NCBI RefSeq assembly: GCF_001669775.1
Contig: NZ_LXWK01000019.1
Coordinates: forward strand, 124,001-188,000
Source: Rheinheimera sp. SA_1
GTDB taxonomy: Bacteria; Pseudomonadota; Gammaproteobacteria; Enterobacterales; Alteromonadaceae
Direction: 5' to 3'
Length of the DNA stretch: 64,000 nucleotides
Shown here: positions 53,163-60,972 of the stretch, in pieces
Layout: each line of letters begins with the position of its first letter
Numbering within the stretch: the first letter of the stretch is position 1
The notes under the pieces: generated by a model
The model's input: the letters and a program-made list of their open reading frames with translations, nothing else
The model's database searches: none
Told to the model about the DNA's origin: nothing
Program-made: the position numbers and the translations under genes

Positions 53163-53546
53163 ATGAAAAACTGGTACCATCGTTATTTTAGGTTGCTCAG
53201 CAACATCGCCAATAGCCGTTGGCCGGCAATTGGCTGGATTTGGTTTTTGTTGTTGTGCAGTTGTGGTTGGACCGGTTTTTGGTTGTTTGCCGATCTACGT
53301 CTTGGTGGCGAATTATTGCTGCCGTTATTGCTCACCTTGTGGATACTGATTTGGCTGTTTATCCGGTTGGTATTTAATTTTCACCCCCCTTTGTTGCCTG
53401 GCGGTTCCGGTTGGCGCCTGACCTTTCGACAGTGGTGGTTTTATGGAAAACTACATGGAACTGCTTGTCTGATCTTATTGTTAATCTCAGGCTGCTTGCT
53501 GATTAGTCTGAAACTGGCGACCGTGATTTGGCGCTCGTTCGGTTAA
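53163..53546 (+). CDS. Small membrane protein of unknown function
   Basis: 127 aa, very rich in Trp and Leu, with three hydrophobic segments (about 20-42, 48-72 and 98-120) and a positively charged start. I see no family motif. It lies 10 bp after the previous gene and 46 bp before earP on the same strand. It may be an inner-membrane protein; there is no evidence for more. Confidence 0.55.
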   Translation: MKNWYHRYFRLLSNIANSRWPAIGWIWFLLLCSCGWTGFWLFADLRLGGELLLPLLLTLWILIWLFIRLVFNFHPPLLPGGSGWRLTFRQWWFYGKLHGTACLILLLISGCLLISLKLATVIWRSFG

Positions 53547-53592
53547 AATCTTTAAAAACACCTACTTTAAATTGTCGACCCGGAGAAAACCC

Positions 53593-54768
53593 ATGTCCGT
53601 CCGGACTCTGAAACGATGTGATGTATTTTGCAGTGTGATTGATAATTTTGGCGATATCGGTATTTGCTGGCGGCTTTCCCGGCAACTCGTGGCCGAGCAT
53701 GCTGTCGCAGTTACCCTCTGGGTGGACGATTTGCAAAGCTTCCAGCGTATTTGCCCTGAGCTTAACCCGCTATTGCCGCTTCAGCAGATCAACGGCGTTT
53801 GTGTCAGGTTATGGCAGGCTGACTTACCAAGTCTTGCTGCGACCGATTACCCGGATTTACTGATTGAAGCTTTGGCTTGTACTGTGCCACAGACTTACCT
53901 GCAACAATTTTCGGAACTTCGTCCGGATGCTATCTGGCTAAATCTGGAATATTTATCGGCAGAAGATTGGGTACACGGTTGCCATTCGCTGGCTTCACCA
54001 CAAGCGGGACTTCATCTTGCCAAATATTTCTTTTTTCCAGGTTTTACGGCGCAAACCGGTGGTTTGCTAAGAGAAAGGGGCTTGGTCGACGACTTGCACC
54101 AGTTTAGTCAGGATTTATCGGCCCAGCAGCAATTCTGGGAGCGGGCCGGTGTTGTCTATGCCATGCGCTACGACTTAAAAATTTCACTGTTTTGTTATCA
54201 GCAGCAAGCGATTGCCGGTTTTGTCGGGCAGTTGCAGCAACTATCGCCATCGGTGTTGCTGGTGGTGCCGGAAGGCGTCGTTGCACAGCAGCTGCGGGAG
54301 ATTTGGCCGGAGCTGACAACGCAAACATCGGTAATACTGCACAATCTGCGGATTGATATCCTGCCATTTTTGCCCCAGCCACAGTACGACTATCTGCTGG
54401 CAGCCTGTGATATTAATTTTGTGCGCGGTGAAGATTCGGTGATCCGGGCGCACTGGGCGGGTAAACCGATGATTTGGCAAATTTATCGCCAACAAGACCA
54501 GGCGCATCAAGTAAAACTACAGGCATTTTTGGATAAATATCTGCAGATGGCGCCACCGGCACTTTCAGCGCTCATCCGGCAACTGCATATTCGCTGGGAT
54601 CTTGAACAACCACTTTTGGAATTACTGCCATTACTAATTGAAAATATTAAAGAAATTACCGAATATCAGCAGCAATGGCAGCAGTTTTTAATGTTACAGC
54701 AAGATCTTGTAACCAACCTCGTGCGTTTTGCTGAAAATAAATTTATAATGCCCCGCAATTTTTCCTAA
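53593..54768 (+). CDS. earP: EF-P arginine rhamnosyltransferase EarP
   Basis: 391 aa from the ATG at 53593, which follows CGGAGAAA; an in-frame TTG at 53572 is rejected. EarP transfers rhamnose from dTDP-L-rhamnose to Arg32 of EF-P. The N-terminus reads CDVFCSVIDNFGDIGICWRL, with the family DNFGDxG motif whose first Asp is catalytic; WVDDLQSF and the C-terminal nucleotide-sugar site region NFVRGEDSVIRAHWAGKPMIWQIY (here split as NFVRGEDS and WAGKPMIWQIY) follow, all hallmarks. It is 21 bp upstream of efp, the usual pairing. It predicts that the host makes dTDP-rhamnose, although no rml genes are in the window. Confidence 0.96.
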   Translation: MSVRTLKRCDVFCSVIDNFGDIGICWRLSRQLVAEHAVAVTLWVDDLQSFQRICPELNPLLPLQQINGVCVRLWQADLPSLAATDYPDLLIEALACTVPQTYLQQFSELRPDAIWLNLEYLSAEDWVHGCHSLASPQAGLHLAKYFFFPGFTAQTGGLLRERGLVDDLHQFSQDLSAQQQFWERAGVVYAMRYDLKISLFCYQQQAIAGFVGQLQQLSPSVLLVVPEGVVAQQLREIWPELTTQTSVILHNLRIDILPFLPQPQYDYLLAACDINFVRGEDSVIRAHWAGKPMIWQIYRQQDQAHQVKLQAFLDKYLQMAPPALSALIRQLHIRWDLEQPLLELLPLLIENIKEITEYQQQWQQFLMLQQDLVTNLVRFAENKFIMPRNFS

Positions 54769-54789
54769 CAAGAAGATATTTCAATTATG

Positions 54790-55347
54790 ATGAAGACTGC
54801 TCAAGAAGTACGCGCTGGCCAGGTGATCATGGTCAACAACGAGCCAATGGTTGTTCAGAAAGCTGAATTCAACAAATCTGGCCGTAATGCTGCTGTTGTT
54901 AAAATGAAAATGAAAGGTCTGTTGACCGGTGGCGGTTTAGAGACTGTTTACCGCGCTGACGACAAGTTCGAACAAGTAATGCTTGATACCAAAGAAGTTA
55001 CTTATTCTTACTTCGCTGACCCAATGTATGTATTCATGGATGCTGAATACAACCAATACGAAATCGAAGCTGAAAACATGACTGAAGCACTGAAATATCT
55101 GGTTCCGGATATGCAGTGTTCAGTTGTATTCTACGGCGAGCGTGCAATTTCTGTTGACCTGCCTCCGTTCGTTATTCGTGAAGTTGTGTACTCAGAACCT
55201 GCTGCCCGTGGTGATACTTCAGGCAAAGTGATGAAGCCAGCTAAACTGGACACCGGTTTTGAACTGATGGTTCCAGCATTTGTTGAGACTGGCGACAAAA
55301 TCGAAATCGATACCCGTACTGACGAATACCGTGGCCGTGCTAAGTAA
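54790..55347 (+). CDS. efp: Elongation factor P (Arg32 type)
   Basis: 185 aa. It relieves ribosome stalling at proline stretches. There are two successive ATGs; the second (54790) is chosen because [10 protein letters not shown] then places the modified residue at Arg32 in KSGRNAAVV, as in Pseudomonas EF-P. The KOW/EFP N-domain and two OB folds are complete, ending [25 protein letters not shown]. The Arg at the tip, and not Lys, means modification by EarP and not by EpmA/EpmB, and earP is adjacent. A bidirectional terminator follows. Confidence 0.97.
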   Translation: MKTAQEVRAGQVIMVNNEPMVVQKAEFNKSGRNAAVVKMKMKGLLTGGGLETVYRADDKFEQVMLDTKEVTYSYFADPMYVFMDAEYNQYEIEAENMTEALKYLVPDMQCSVVFYGERAISVDLPPFVIREVVYSEPAARGDTSGKVMKPAKLDTGFELMVPAFVETGDKIEIDTRTDEYRGRAK

Positions 55348-55373
55348 TTTACGATTAATTTAGCCGCCAACTG

Positions 55374-55403
55374 AAAAAACCCGCTGCCATTGCGGGTTTT
55401 TTT
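55374..55403. terminator. Bidirectional rho-independent terminator
   Basis: AAAAAACCCGC, loop TGCCATT, GCGGGTTTTTTT between the convergent efp and exonuclease genes. A-run and T-run on either side let it work for both strands. Confidence 0.9.
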
Positions 55404-55454
55404 ATCGCTGATTTTCCTGGAAATTTAGTCAACTGACCGCTTCGTTTTGTACCG

Positions 55455-56210
55455 CTACATCTTTGCCATTTTATATAAATCAGCAAGTTGCAAATTTGGA
55501 TCGCGGCTTTGTTTAAGTTGGCACAGCAACAACAAGGCGCAACTATAGGCGTCTGCCAAGGCGTGATGTTGCTGGCTGGTTGGTAAATGATGTCGTTGCA
55601 GGCAGGCATTTAATTGCAGATCCTGGTTTTTCACCACTTTTCCATGTTGTTGTAATCGCTGCCATTCCAGTGCCATGGTGTCGACAAAACGCAGTTTTGG
55701 CGCTTTACCAAATAACCGCTGACAGGCCACTGTGATGAATTGTTGTTCGATGTTAGCGTGATGCGCCACAAATACGGCCCCGGCGAAGTCGCTTAAAAAT
55801 TCACTCAGTACTTCACTGAGATCGCGGGCGCTGGTTAAATGGTGGTCGTGCACCCCATGAAACACCGCACTTTGACCAACACTGACCGGAGTTGCAATTA
55901 AATGGTGTTTTGCGTTGGCCAGCACAATTTCCTGCGCCTGAATCACCACCCAACCGATACTGACGATGTAATCGGTTTTGGCATTCAGGCCGGTCGTTTC
56001 GATATCGATGACAACAAAACGACAATCAGCGATGTTCAGCCGGGGATCGGCAGCGGGGATTTTGTCAAACTGCTGAATGATGTCGCTCACCGGTACTTTC
56101 AGCGTCAGCTTTCTGCTGAAGTTCAGCTGTTGCGCCAGCGTTCGCCAATCGGGTAGCTGCAGCCGGCTCAGCCATTTTCTTACTTTGCGCTGGTTTGGCA
56201 ATAGCGGCAT
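55455..56210 (-). CDS. DnaQ-like 3'-5' exonuclease
   Basis: 251 aa from the ATG at 56210, one base after the stop of the CBS protein. DEDD-type exonuclease: Exo I FVVIDIETTGLNAKTDYIV (Asp and Glu), Exo II VAHHANIEQQF, Exo III HALADAYSCALLL (His and Asp). The ~65-residue N-terminus is specific to the stand-alone relatives that sit beside CBS/DUF294 genes. It is not the PolIII epsilon subunit (no clamp-binding C-terminus seen). I recall the pairing with a DUF294 gene close to acetate genes in Vibrio and Pseudomonas; the physiological substrate is unknown. Confidence 0.87.
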   Translation of the reverse strand: MPLLPNQRKVRKWLSRLQLPDWRTLAQQLNFSRKLTLKVPVSDIIQQFDKIPAADPRLNIADCRFVVIDIETTGLNAKTDYIVSIGWVVIQAQEIVLANAKHHLIATPVSVGQSAVFHGVHDHHLTSARDLSEVLSEFLSDFAGAVFVAHHANIEQQFITVACQRLFGKAPKLRFVDTMALEWQRLQQHGKVVKNQDLQLNACLQRHHLPTSQQHHALADAYSCALLLLCQLKQSRDPNLQLADLYKMAKM

Positions 56211-56211
56211 G

Positions 56212-58041
56212 TCACAACTCGCGGCAAAAACGATAACGCAATGATTGTTGTGCCGCATTGATCACGTTAAAACAATCCTTTAACTGATGCCGTTGTAAAC
56301 CCGATAAATGAGCCGGATCCAACAGGTTGGTCACGTCATGATCTTGTTGCAGCTCGTGCACGTGCTTGTCAAACCTTAACTGTGACAATACATCAAAGGC
56401 GTCCAGCAGGTTTTGCATTTGTTTTGTTTCAATCAACTGCAGTTTCGCGAGTTGTTGTAAGCGCGCTCTGGTATTGATTTGGGTGATGCCAGCAGACAAT
56501 GCGTAGACTCTGACAATATCCGTCAGCAGGCTGATACCGCGTTTTTTCAGATCCAGGCCTTGTTTGTGGTGGCCATCGGGTTCCAGAATGAAATTCTTAA
56601 AAAAGCCGAGTGGGGCGGTTCGTTCCAGCGCTGTGTGCGCCATATGTAGTAAAAACAAATCGTTATTGACGGTGCGTGCCAGAATATCCTGTTGTAATGC
56701 ATTAAAAAGACCACGACTTCCTTCAATCACCCGCAGGTCGAAATAGATACTGGCATTGAGTAATGCGGCAGGAGTCGGGGTGCCAATCCAGCGTGCAAAA
56801 CGAGTCGACCAGCCTTTTAAGCTCAATCGCAGTTCGTCATTACTCGCCATAATATTGCCGGGGCATAATTTCACGCCACAGCGCGCCAGCCCCTGACAGA
56901 CAAATTCAGCCAGCGCCTGAAAATAATCGGCTATTTCCGCCACCGGTTCTTTTTCCAGTAGCAAAGCATTGTCCTGATCGGCGTTCAGACTTTGATCCAT
57001 TCGCGCCTGCGAGCCAAACGCCAGCCAACTGAAGACACAAGGCGCATTACCGAGTTTAATTTGTGCAAGCTGGATCAGGCGCTGCGTCAACGCATCGGTG
57101 AGTGTGGTTAGAATATGACTGGCTTCAGCGGCTGGCACTTGCTGCTTGCCCATTACTATGGCCAGTGTTTTGATTTGCAGACTACATTGTTCCAGGCCGT
57201 CGACGGTTTGCTGGCGATGAATTTGGCCAATCAGGTACACCGGATGGTCTTGTTGCGCCCGAATAATGTCAGTTGCGGTGATCATGCTACAGCTAACGTT
57301 GTTATCCATCACCGGCAAGTGGTGAATATTGTGCCGGCTCATCAACTGCACGGCTTCAAACAAATAGGCGTGCCGGTCAATGTGGTGAGGTTGGCGGGTC
57401 ATGATTTGACAAACCTGGGTACTGGCGGGCAAATCTTTCGCCAGCACTCTGCTGCGTAAATCGCGGTCGGTGACAATACCAACCAGTTTATCCTGTTCTT
57501 CCACCAATAATGACGACACCCGCTGTTCGGTCATCAGCGCGGCGGCAGTTTGCACATTTTGTTCTGGTGCAATGGTGACTTTGCGGTGGTGGATGATATC
57601 GTCGATTTTCAAGGTAAAACGATTGTTGTGCTGTTGTTCCTGGTATTGATGCAGCCGACGGCTGAATAAGCGCTGGAAAAAAATATCGAAATTTTTAAAC
57701 TGGTGACGTAACTGGTGGAAACTCTGCTGATCAAGCCAATACACCAGGCCATCTTCTTCACAGCGTAACTGATCGTGATCGCCAAGCTCCGTGAGCAACC
57801 GCTGATAACCGTAAAAGTCACCTTCCTGTAGTTTTGCCAAAAGTTGTTGCTGGTCGCTGTACAGCGAAAAAACGCCGGTGCGGACAATCAGCAGCCGGTT
57901 GGTTTCTGCGGGTACCAATTCTTGTGCCTGATAATAATAAACGGTGAAATGGCGGGTCAGCCGACTGATTTGTGCCGCCGGCAGCTGGTTAAATGGCGTG
58001 GTATGCGCCAGGAATTTACTGACTTCGCTGATCTCACTCAT
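56212..58041 (-). CDS. cNMP-binding/CBS/DUF294 nucleotidyltransferase-like protein
   Basis: 609 aa from ATG at 58041 (MSEISEVSKFLAHTTPFNQL); the 37 codons above are not conserved. Domains: cyclic-nucleotide-binding-like (10-130), two CBS repeats (about 150-270, with VGIVTDRDLRSRVLAKDL and HHLPVMD), DUF294 putative nucleotidyltransferase (about 300-430, with FGSQARMDQSLNADQDNALLL carrying the GS...DxD metal site, seen here as FGSQARMDQS and DQDNALLL) and its C-terminal helical domain. It resembles GlnD-type uridylyltransferases in the catalytic core. Partner and signal are unknown; the genomic link to the acetate symporter and CrbS-like kinase suggests control of acetate uptake or activation. 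Confidence 0.88.
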   Translation of the reverse strand: MSEISEVSKFLAHTTPFNQLPAAQISRLTRHFTVYYYQAQELVPAETNRLLIVRTGVFSLYSDQQQLLAKLQEGDFYGYQRLLTELGDHDQLRCEEDGLVYWLDQQSFHQLRHQFKNFDIFFQRLFSRRLHQYQEQQHNNRFTLKIDDIIHHRKVTIAPEQNVQTAAALMTEQRVSSLLVEEQDKLVGIVTDRDLRSRVLAKDLPASTQVCQIMTRQPHHIDRHAYLFEAVQLMSRHNIHHLPVMDNNVSCSMITATDIIRAQQDHPVYLIGQIHRQQTVDGLEQCSLQIKTLAIVMGKQQVPAAEASHILTTLTDALTQRLIQLAQIKLGNAPCVFSWLAFGSQARMDQSLNADQDNALLLEKEPVAEIADYFQALAEFVCQGLARCGVKLCPGNIMASNDELRLSLKGWSTRFARWIGTPTPAALLNASIYFDLRVIEGSRGLFNALQQDILARTVNNDLFLLHMAHTALERTAPLGFFKNFILEPDGHHKQGLDLKKRGISLLTDIVRVYALSAGITQINTRARLQQLAKLQLIETKQMQNLLDAFDVLSQLRFDKHVHELQQDHDVTNLLDPAHLSGLQRHQLKDCFNVINAAQQSLRYRFCREL

Positions 58042-58108
58042 ATTGTTCGGCACACCTTTTCTTTGTCGGAACACTGTAGCAAGCGGGAAAAATCCGCGAC
58101 AGTCTACT

Positions 58109-58639
58109 TTAGTCGGAACGGCTGGTTTTACAGAGCTGCAGCAGCACCACATCGTTGGCTTCTAAAGGTTGCCAGCTCTCATCAATGGCTTCACCGGGCT
58201 TGGGCAGCGGCAGCGTGTCGCTGTACAAAGCTCGTTTTTGCAAGGCGCAGTGGATCACTTGTTTAATCCGTCTTGCAGGTTGGCGATGCTCGAAAAAGTA
58301 CAAATCAACCAGCATTAAATCGGCATTGTGTTGATTTGAGCTGGCGTTTTTACTATCCATTGCTACGAACTGCAGGGTGTGCGGTTTGAGATAACTCCAG
58401 GGGCGCCACCAGCTGGAACTTTCAATAGTGCGCACGACGGTGACACCCTGTGGCAATAAACCACTTTGATGGCGGAACCAGTTGTATTCACCATGAATTT
58501 GAAAAATCAGCATGCCAAGACCGGCAAAAACCGGCACCCAATAGCGGGGTAAACGTTGGCTGGTAAACTTTCGTAACAGCAAGGCAATCCCTGCAGCGCC
58601 AACACCGGCGATAATTGTGGCCAGAAGTTCCCATAACAT
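58109..58639 (-). CDS. Conserved membrane-anchored protein of unknown function
   Basis: 176 aa. It has two hydrophobic segments near the N-terminus (about 3-22 and 33-49), then a soluble domain of about 125 residues (ESSSWWRPWSYLKPHTLQFV, LMLVDLYFFEHRQPARRIKQ). I do not recognise a family. It sits between the DUF294 gene (67 bp away) and the terminator of the symporter operon, on the same strand as both, and may be transcribed with the DUF294 and exonuclease genes. Confidence 0.6.
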   Translation of the reverse strand: MLWELLATIIAGVGAAGIALLLRKFTSQRLPRYWVPVFAGLGMLIFQIHGEYNWFRHQSGLLPQGVTVVRTIESSSWWRPWSYLKPHTLQFVAMDSKNASSNQHNADLMLVDLYFFEHRQPARRIKQVIHCALQKRALYSDTLPLPKPGEAIDESWQPLEANDVVLLQLCKTSRSD

Positions 58640-58670
58640 CGTATTGGTTGTCCTTAAAAGCGCAGGTTAT

Positions 58671-58695
58671 AAAAAAATGGGCCTGTGATGGCCCA
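58671..58695 (-). terminator. Rho-independent terminator of the symporter operon
   Basis: On the minus strand: TGGGCC, loop ATCACA, GGCCCA, then TTTTTTT (58677-58671). It lies 73 bp after the symporter stop and before the next gene. Confidence 0.85.
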
Positions 58696-58711
58696 TCAGT
58701 GAGCAGGCGGA

Positions 58712-58741
58712 TTGTAACCTGTGTTCAGCAACAGGTTACAA
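58712..58741. repeat. Perfect 11-bp hairpin between symporter stop and terminator
   Basis: TTGTAACCTGT (58712-58722), 8-base loop, ACAGGTTACAA (58731-58741). No T-run follows. It may protect the mRNA 3' end or bind a protein. Confidence 0.6.
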
Positions 58742-58753
58742 CGGCCCGATACT

Positions 58754-58779
58754 ATTAATGATCAACATTAATGATCAAC
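58754..58779. repeat. 13-bp tandem duplication over the symporter stop codon
   Basis: ATTAATGATCAAC occurs twice without a gap (58754-58766 and 58767-58779). The right copy holds the last codons and stop of the symporter; the left copy is its duplicate in the 3' untranslated region. Confidence 0.8.
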
Positions 58780-60534
58780 AGCAATACCGGCTCCCCGCGG
58801 GAAACGCACGCTTTCTACCAAATCCTGGATCGCTTTTGGTGGTTGTTCAGTCACTGCTGAGACCCCAAAGGCGACCAGGAAGTTAATTGCCGCGCCTACA
58901 GCGCCAATCGACAGTGGTGATATTCCAAAGATCCAATTTTCTGGTACGTTTTCAAACGACGCCGTGCCTGGAATAAAGAACCAGCCCAGGTACAGGAAGA
59001 TGTAGACGCAGGTAAAGACTAAGCCTGATAACATCCCCAAAATCGCCCCTTTGCTATTTACCCGTTTCGAGAAAATGCCCATCATCAAGGCCGGGAAAAT
59101 TGACGCTGCGGCGATACCAAAGGCCAAAGCAACGGTTTGCGCGGCAAAGCCTGGCGGATTCATGCCGAGCCAGGTCGCGACGACAATCGCCACACCCATC
59201 GAAATCCGCGCATAAAGCAGTTCTTGTTTTTCGGTGATATGCGGATTAATGGAACCTTTAATCAAATCGTGACTGATGGCAGAAGAGATAGCTAACAACA
59301 AACCAGCCGCTGTCGATAATGCTGCAGCTAAACCACCTGCGGCAATTAAACCAACCACCCAGCCTGGTAAATTGGCAATTTCAGGATTGGCCAGTACCAG
59401 AATGTCGTTGTTCACCGTCAGTTCGTTACCTTTCCAGCCGCGCTCGGTCGCTGTCGCTTCAAAAGCAGGGGTGTGGTTGTACAACTGAATACGGCCGTCA
59501 CCATTTAAATCGTCGTGTTTGATTAAACCGGTTTTTTCCCAATTTTTAATCCAGTCTGGCCGATCTTCATATTTGATGGCATCGGCAGTCGGGCCATCCG
59601 GGAATATCGTAGTCATCAGGTTTAACCGTGCCATGGAAGCAACCGCAGGCGCAGTCAGATACAGGATGGCGATAAACACCAGCGCCCAACCGGCTGACCA
59701 ACGCGCATCGGCAACTTTTGGTACCGTGAAGAAACGGATAATCACATGAGGTAAACCGGCGGTACCAATCATCAGCGATAAGGTAAACAGCACCATATTC
59801 AGTTTGTTATCCACGTCAGCGGTGTAATCAACAAAACCCAGTTCACGCACCACTTCATCCAACTTTTGCAGCAGCGGTACACCAGATTGCACATGATCAG
59901 AGAACAAACCTACCGGTGGTAAAAAAGTGTCAGTCAATTGCAGCGAAATAAACACCGCCGGAATGGTATAAGCCACAATCAACACCACGTATTGTGCAAC
60001 TTGGGTATAGGTAATGCCTTTCATGCCACCTAGTACGGCGTACATAAAGACAATCACAGCGGCGATAATTAAACCGGCGTCACTGCTGACTTCCAAAAAG
60101 CGTGAGAACGCTACACCGGCGCCGGTCATCTGGCCAATAACGTAAGTAACTGAAGCAATGATTAAACATGCTACAGCAACTAACCGCGCCCCCGAGCTGT
60201 AAAACCGATCGCCGATAAAATCCGGCACTGTAAATTTGCCGAATTTACGTAAGTAAGGCGCTAACAGCATGGCGAGTAACACATAACCGCCGGTCCAGCC
60301 CATTAAGTAGGTGGAATTAGCGTAACCGCCGACGGAAATTAAGCCGGCCATTGAAATAAACGAGGCTGCTGACATCCAGTCAGCGGCGGTCGCCATGCCG
60401 TTCATGACCGGATGGACACCACCACCGGCGACATAAAATTCTTTGGTTGAACCGGCTCTGGCCCAAATCGCGATGGCGATATAAAGCGCAAAAGAACCGC
60501 CGACAAACAACAAATTGATTGCAAATTGACTCAT
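58768..60534 (-). CDS. Sodium:solute symporter, ActP-like (paired with DUF4212)
   Basis: 588 aa SSS-family permease with about 13 membrane helices, from ADWMSAASFISMAGLISVGG through to FLVAFGVSAVTEQPPKA. It probably imports acetate or a related monocarboxylate with Na+. A large loop (about 300-385) carries a perfect EF-hand-like DLNGDGRIQ calcium site. It belongs to the VC_2705-type subgroup that is always paired with a DUF4212 protein, not to E. coli ActP proper, which pairs with DUF485. The DUF4212 gene ends six bases before its start. The exact substrate is an inference from the neighbouring CrbS-like sensor. Confidence 0.88.
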   Translation of the reverse strand: MSQFAINLLFVGGSFALYIAIAIWARAGSTKEFYVAGGGVHPVMNGMATAADWMSAASFISMAGLISVGGYANSTYLMGWTGGYVLLAMLLAPYLRKFGKFTVPDFIGDRFYSSGARLVAVACLIIASVTYVIGQMTGAGVAFSRFLEVSSDAGLIIAAVIVFMYAVLGGMKGITYTQVAQYVVLIVAYTIPAVFISLQLTDTFLPPVGLFSDHVQSGVPLLQKLDEVVRELGFVDYTADVDNKLNMVLFTLSLMIGTAGLPHVIIRFFTVPKVADARWSAGWALVFIAILYLTAPAVASMARLNLMTTIFPDGPTADAIKYEDRPDWIKNWEKTGLIKHDDLNGDGRIQLYNHTPAFEATATERGWKGNELTVNNDILVLANPEIANLPGWVVGLIAAGGLAAALSTAAGLLLAISSAISHDLIKGSINPHITEKQELLYARISMGVAIVVATWLGMNPPGFAAQTVALAFGIAAASIFPALMMGIFSKRVNSKGAILGMLSGLVFTCVYIFLYLGWFFIPGTASFENVPENWIFGISPLSIGAVGAAINFLVAFGVSAVTEQPPKAIQDLVESVRFPRGAGIAVDH

Positions 60535-60540
60535 CAGGGC

Positions 60541-60804
60541 TTACTCCTCGTCCAGGCCGTATTGTTTATCAAGTTTGTTCATCTTCCACGCATAGAAGAA
60601 AATCAAAATGATAAAAGTAATAATCGAACCCTGTTGGGCGAACCAAAAGCCTAAATCAGTTCCACCTACTGCTATTCCCGCCAGCAGTGGCCGGAAGATA
60701 ATGCCAAAACCATAGGACACCAGAGCCCAGATGATCAGGCTACCGATGATCAGACGCAAATTGGCTTTCCAATAGGCCTCTGCATTTTTATCATGCACCG
60801 TCAT
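60541..60804 (-). CDS. DUF4212 small subunit of the symporter
   Basis: 87 aa with two membrane helices (about 17-38 and 58-74) and a charged C-terminus (KMNKLDKQYGLDEE). The YWKANLRLIIGSLIIWALVS and FWFAQQGSIITF segments are typical of the DUF4212 family, described as the small partner of sodium/solute symporters. First gene of the operon with the symporter, divergent from the sensor kinase gene across a 168-bp gap that must hold both promoters. Confidence 0.92.
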   Translation of the reverse strand: MTVHDKNAEAYWKANLRLIIGSLIIWALVSYGFGIIFRPLLAGIAVGGTDLGFWFAQQGSIITFIILIFFYAWKMNKLDKQYGLDEE

Positions 60805-60972
60805 TGTTTAAATCCTTCTTTTGTTATTGTTGCGAGCAGATTTAATCTAGCAGTTGCGTGTTAGAGCGATAGCCCGACTTTAGTCGAACGAAATCATTGC
60901 AGTATTGACATCAAGGCGTAGCTAACGAACATTAGCGGCTGGCTTTCGCCATATAAATTATTGGAGTGGTTC

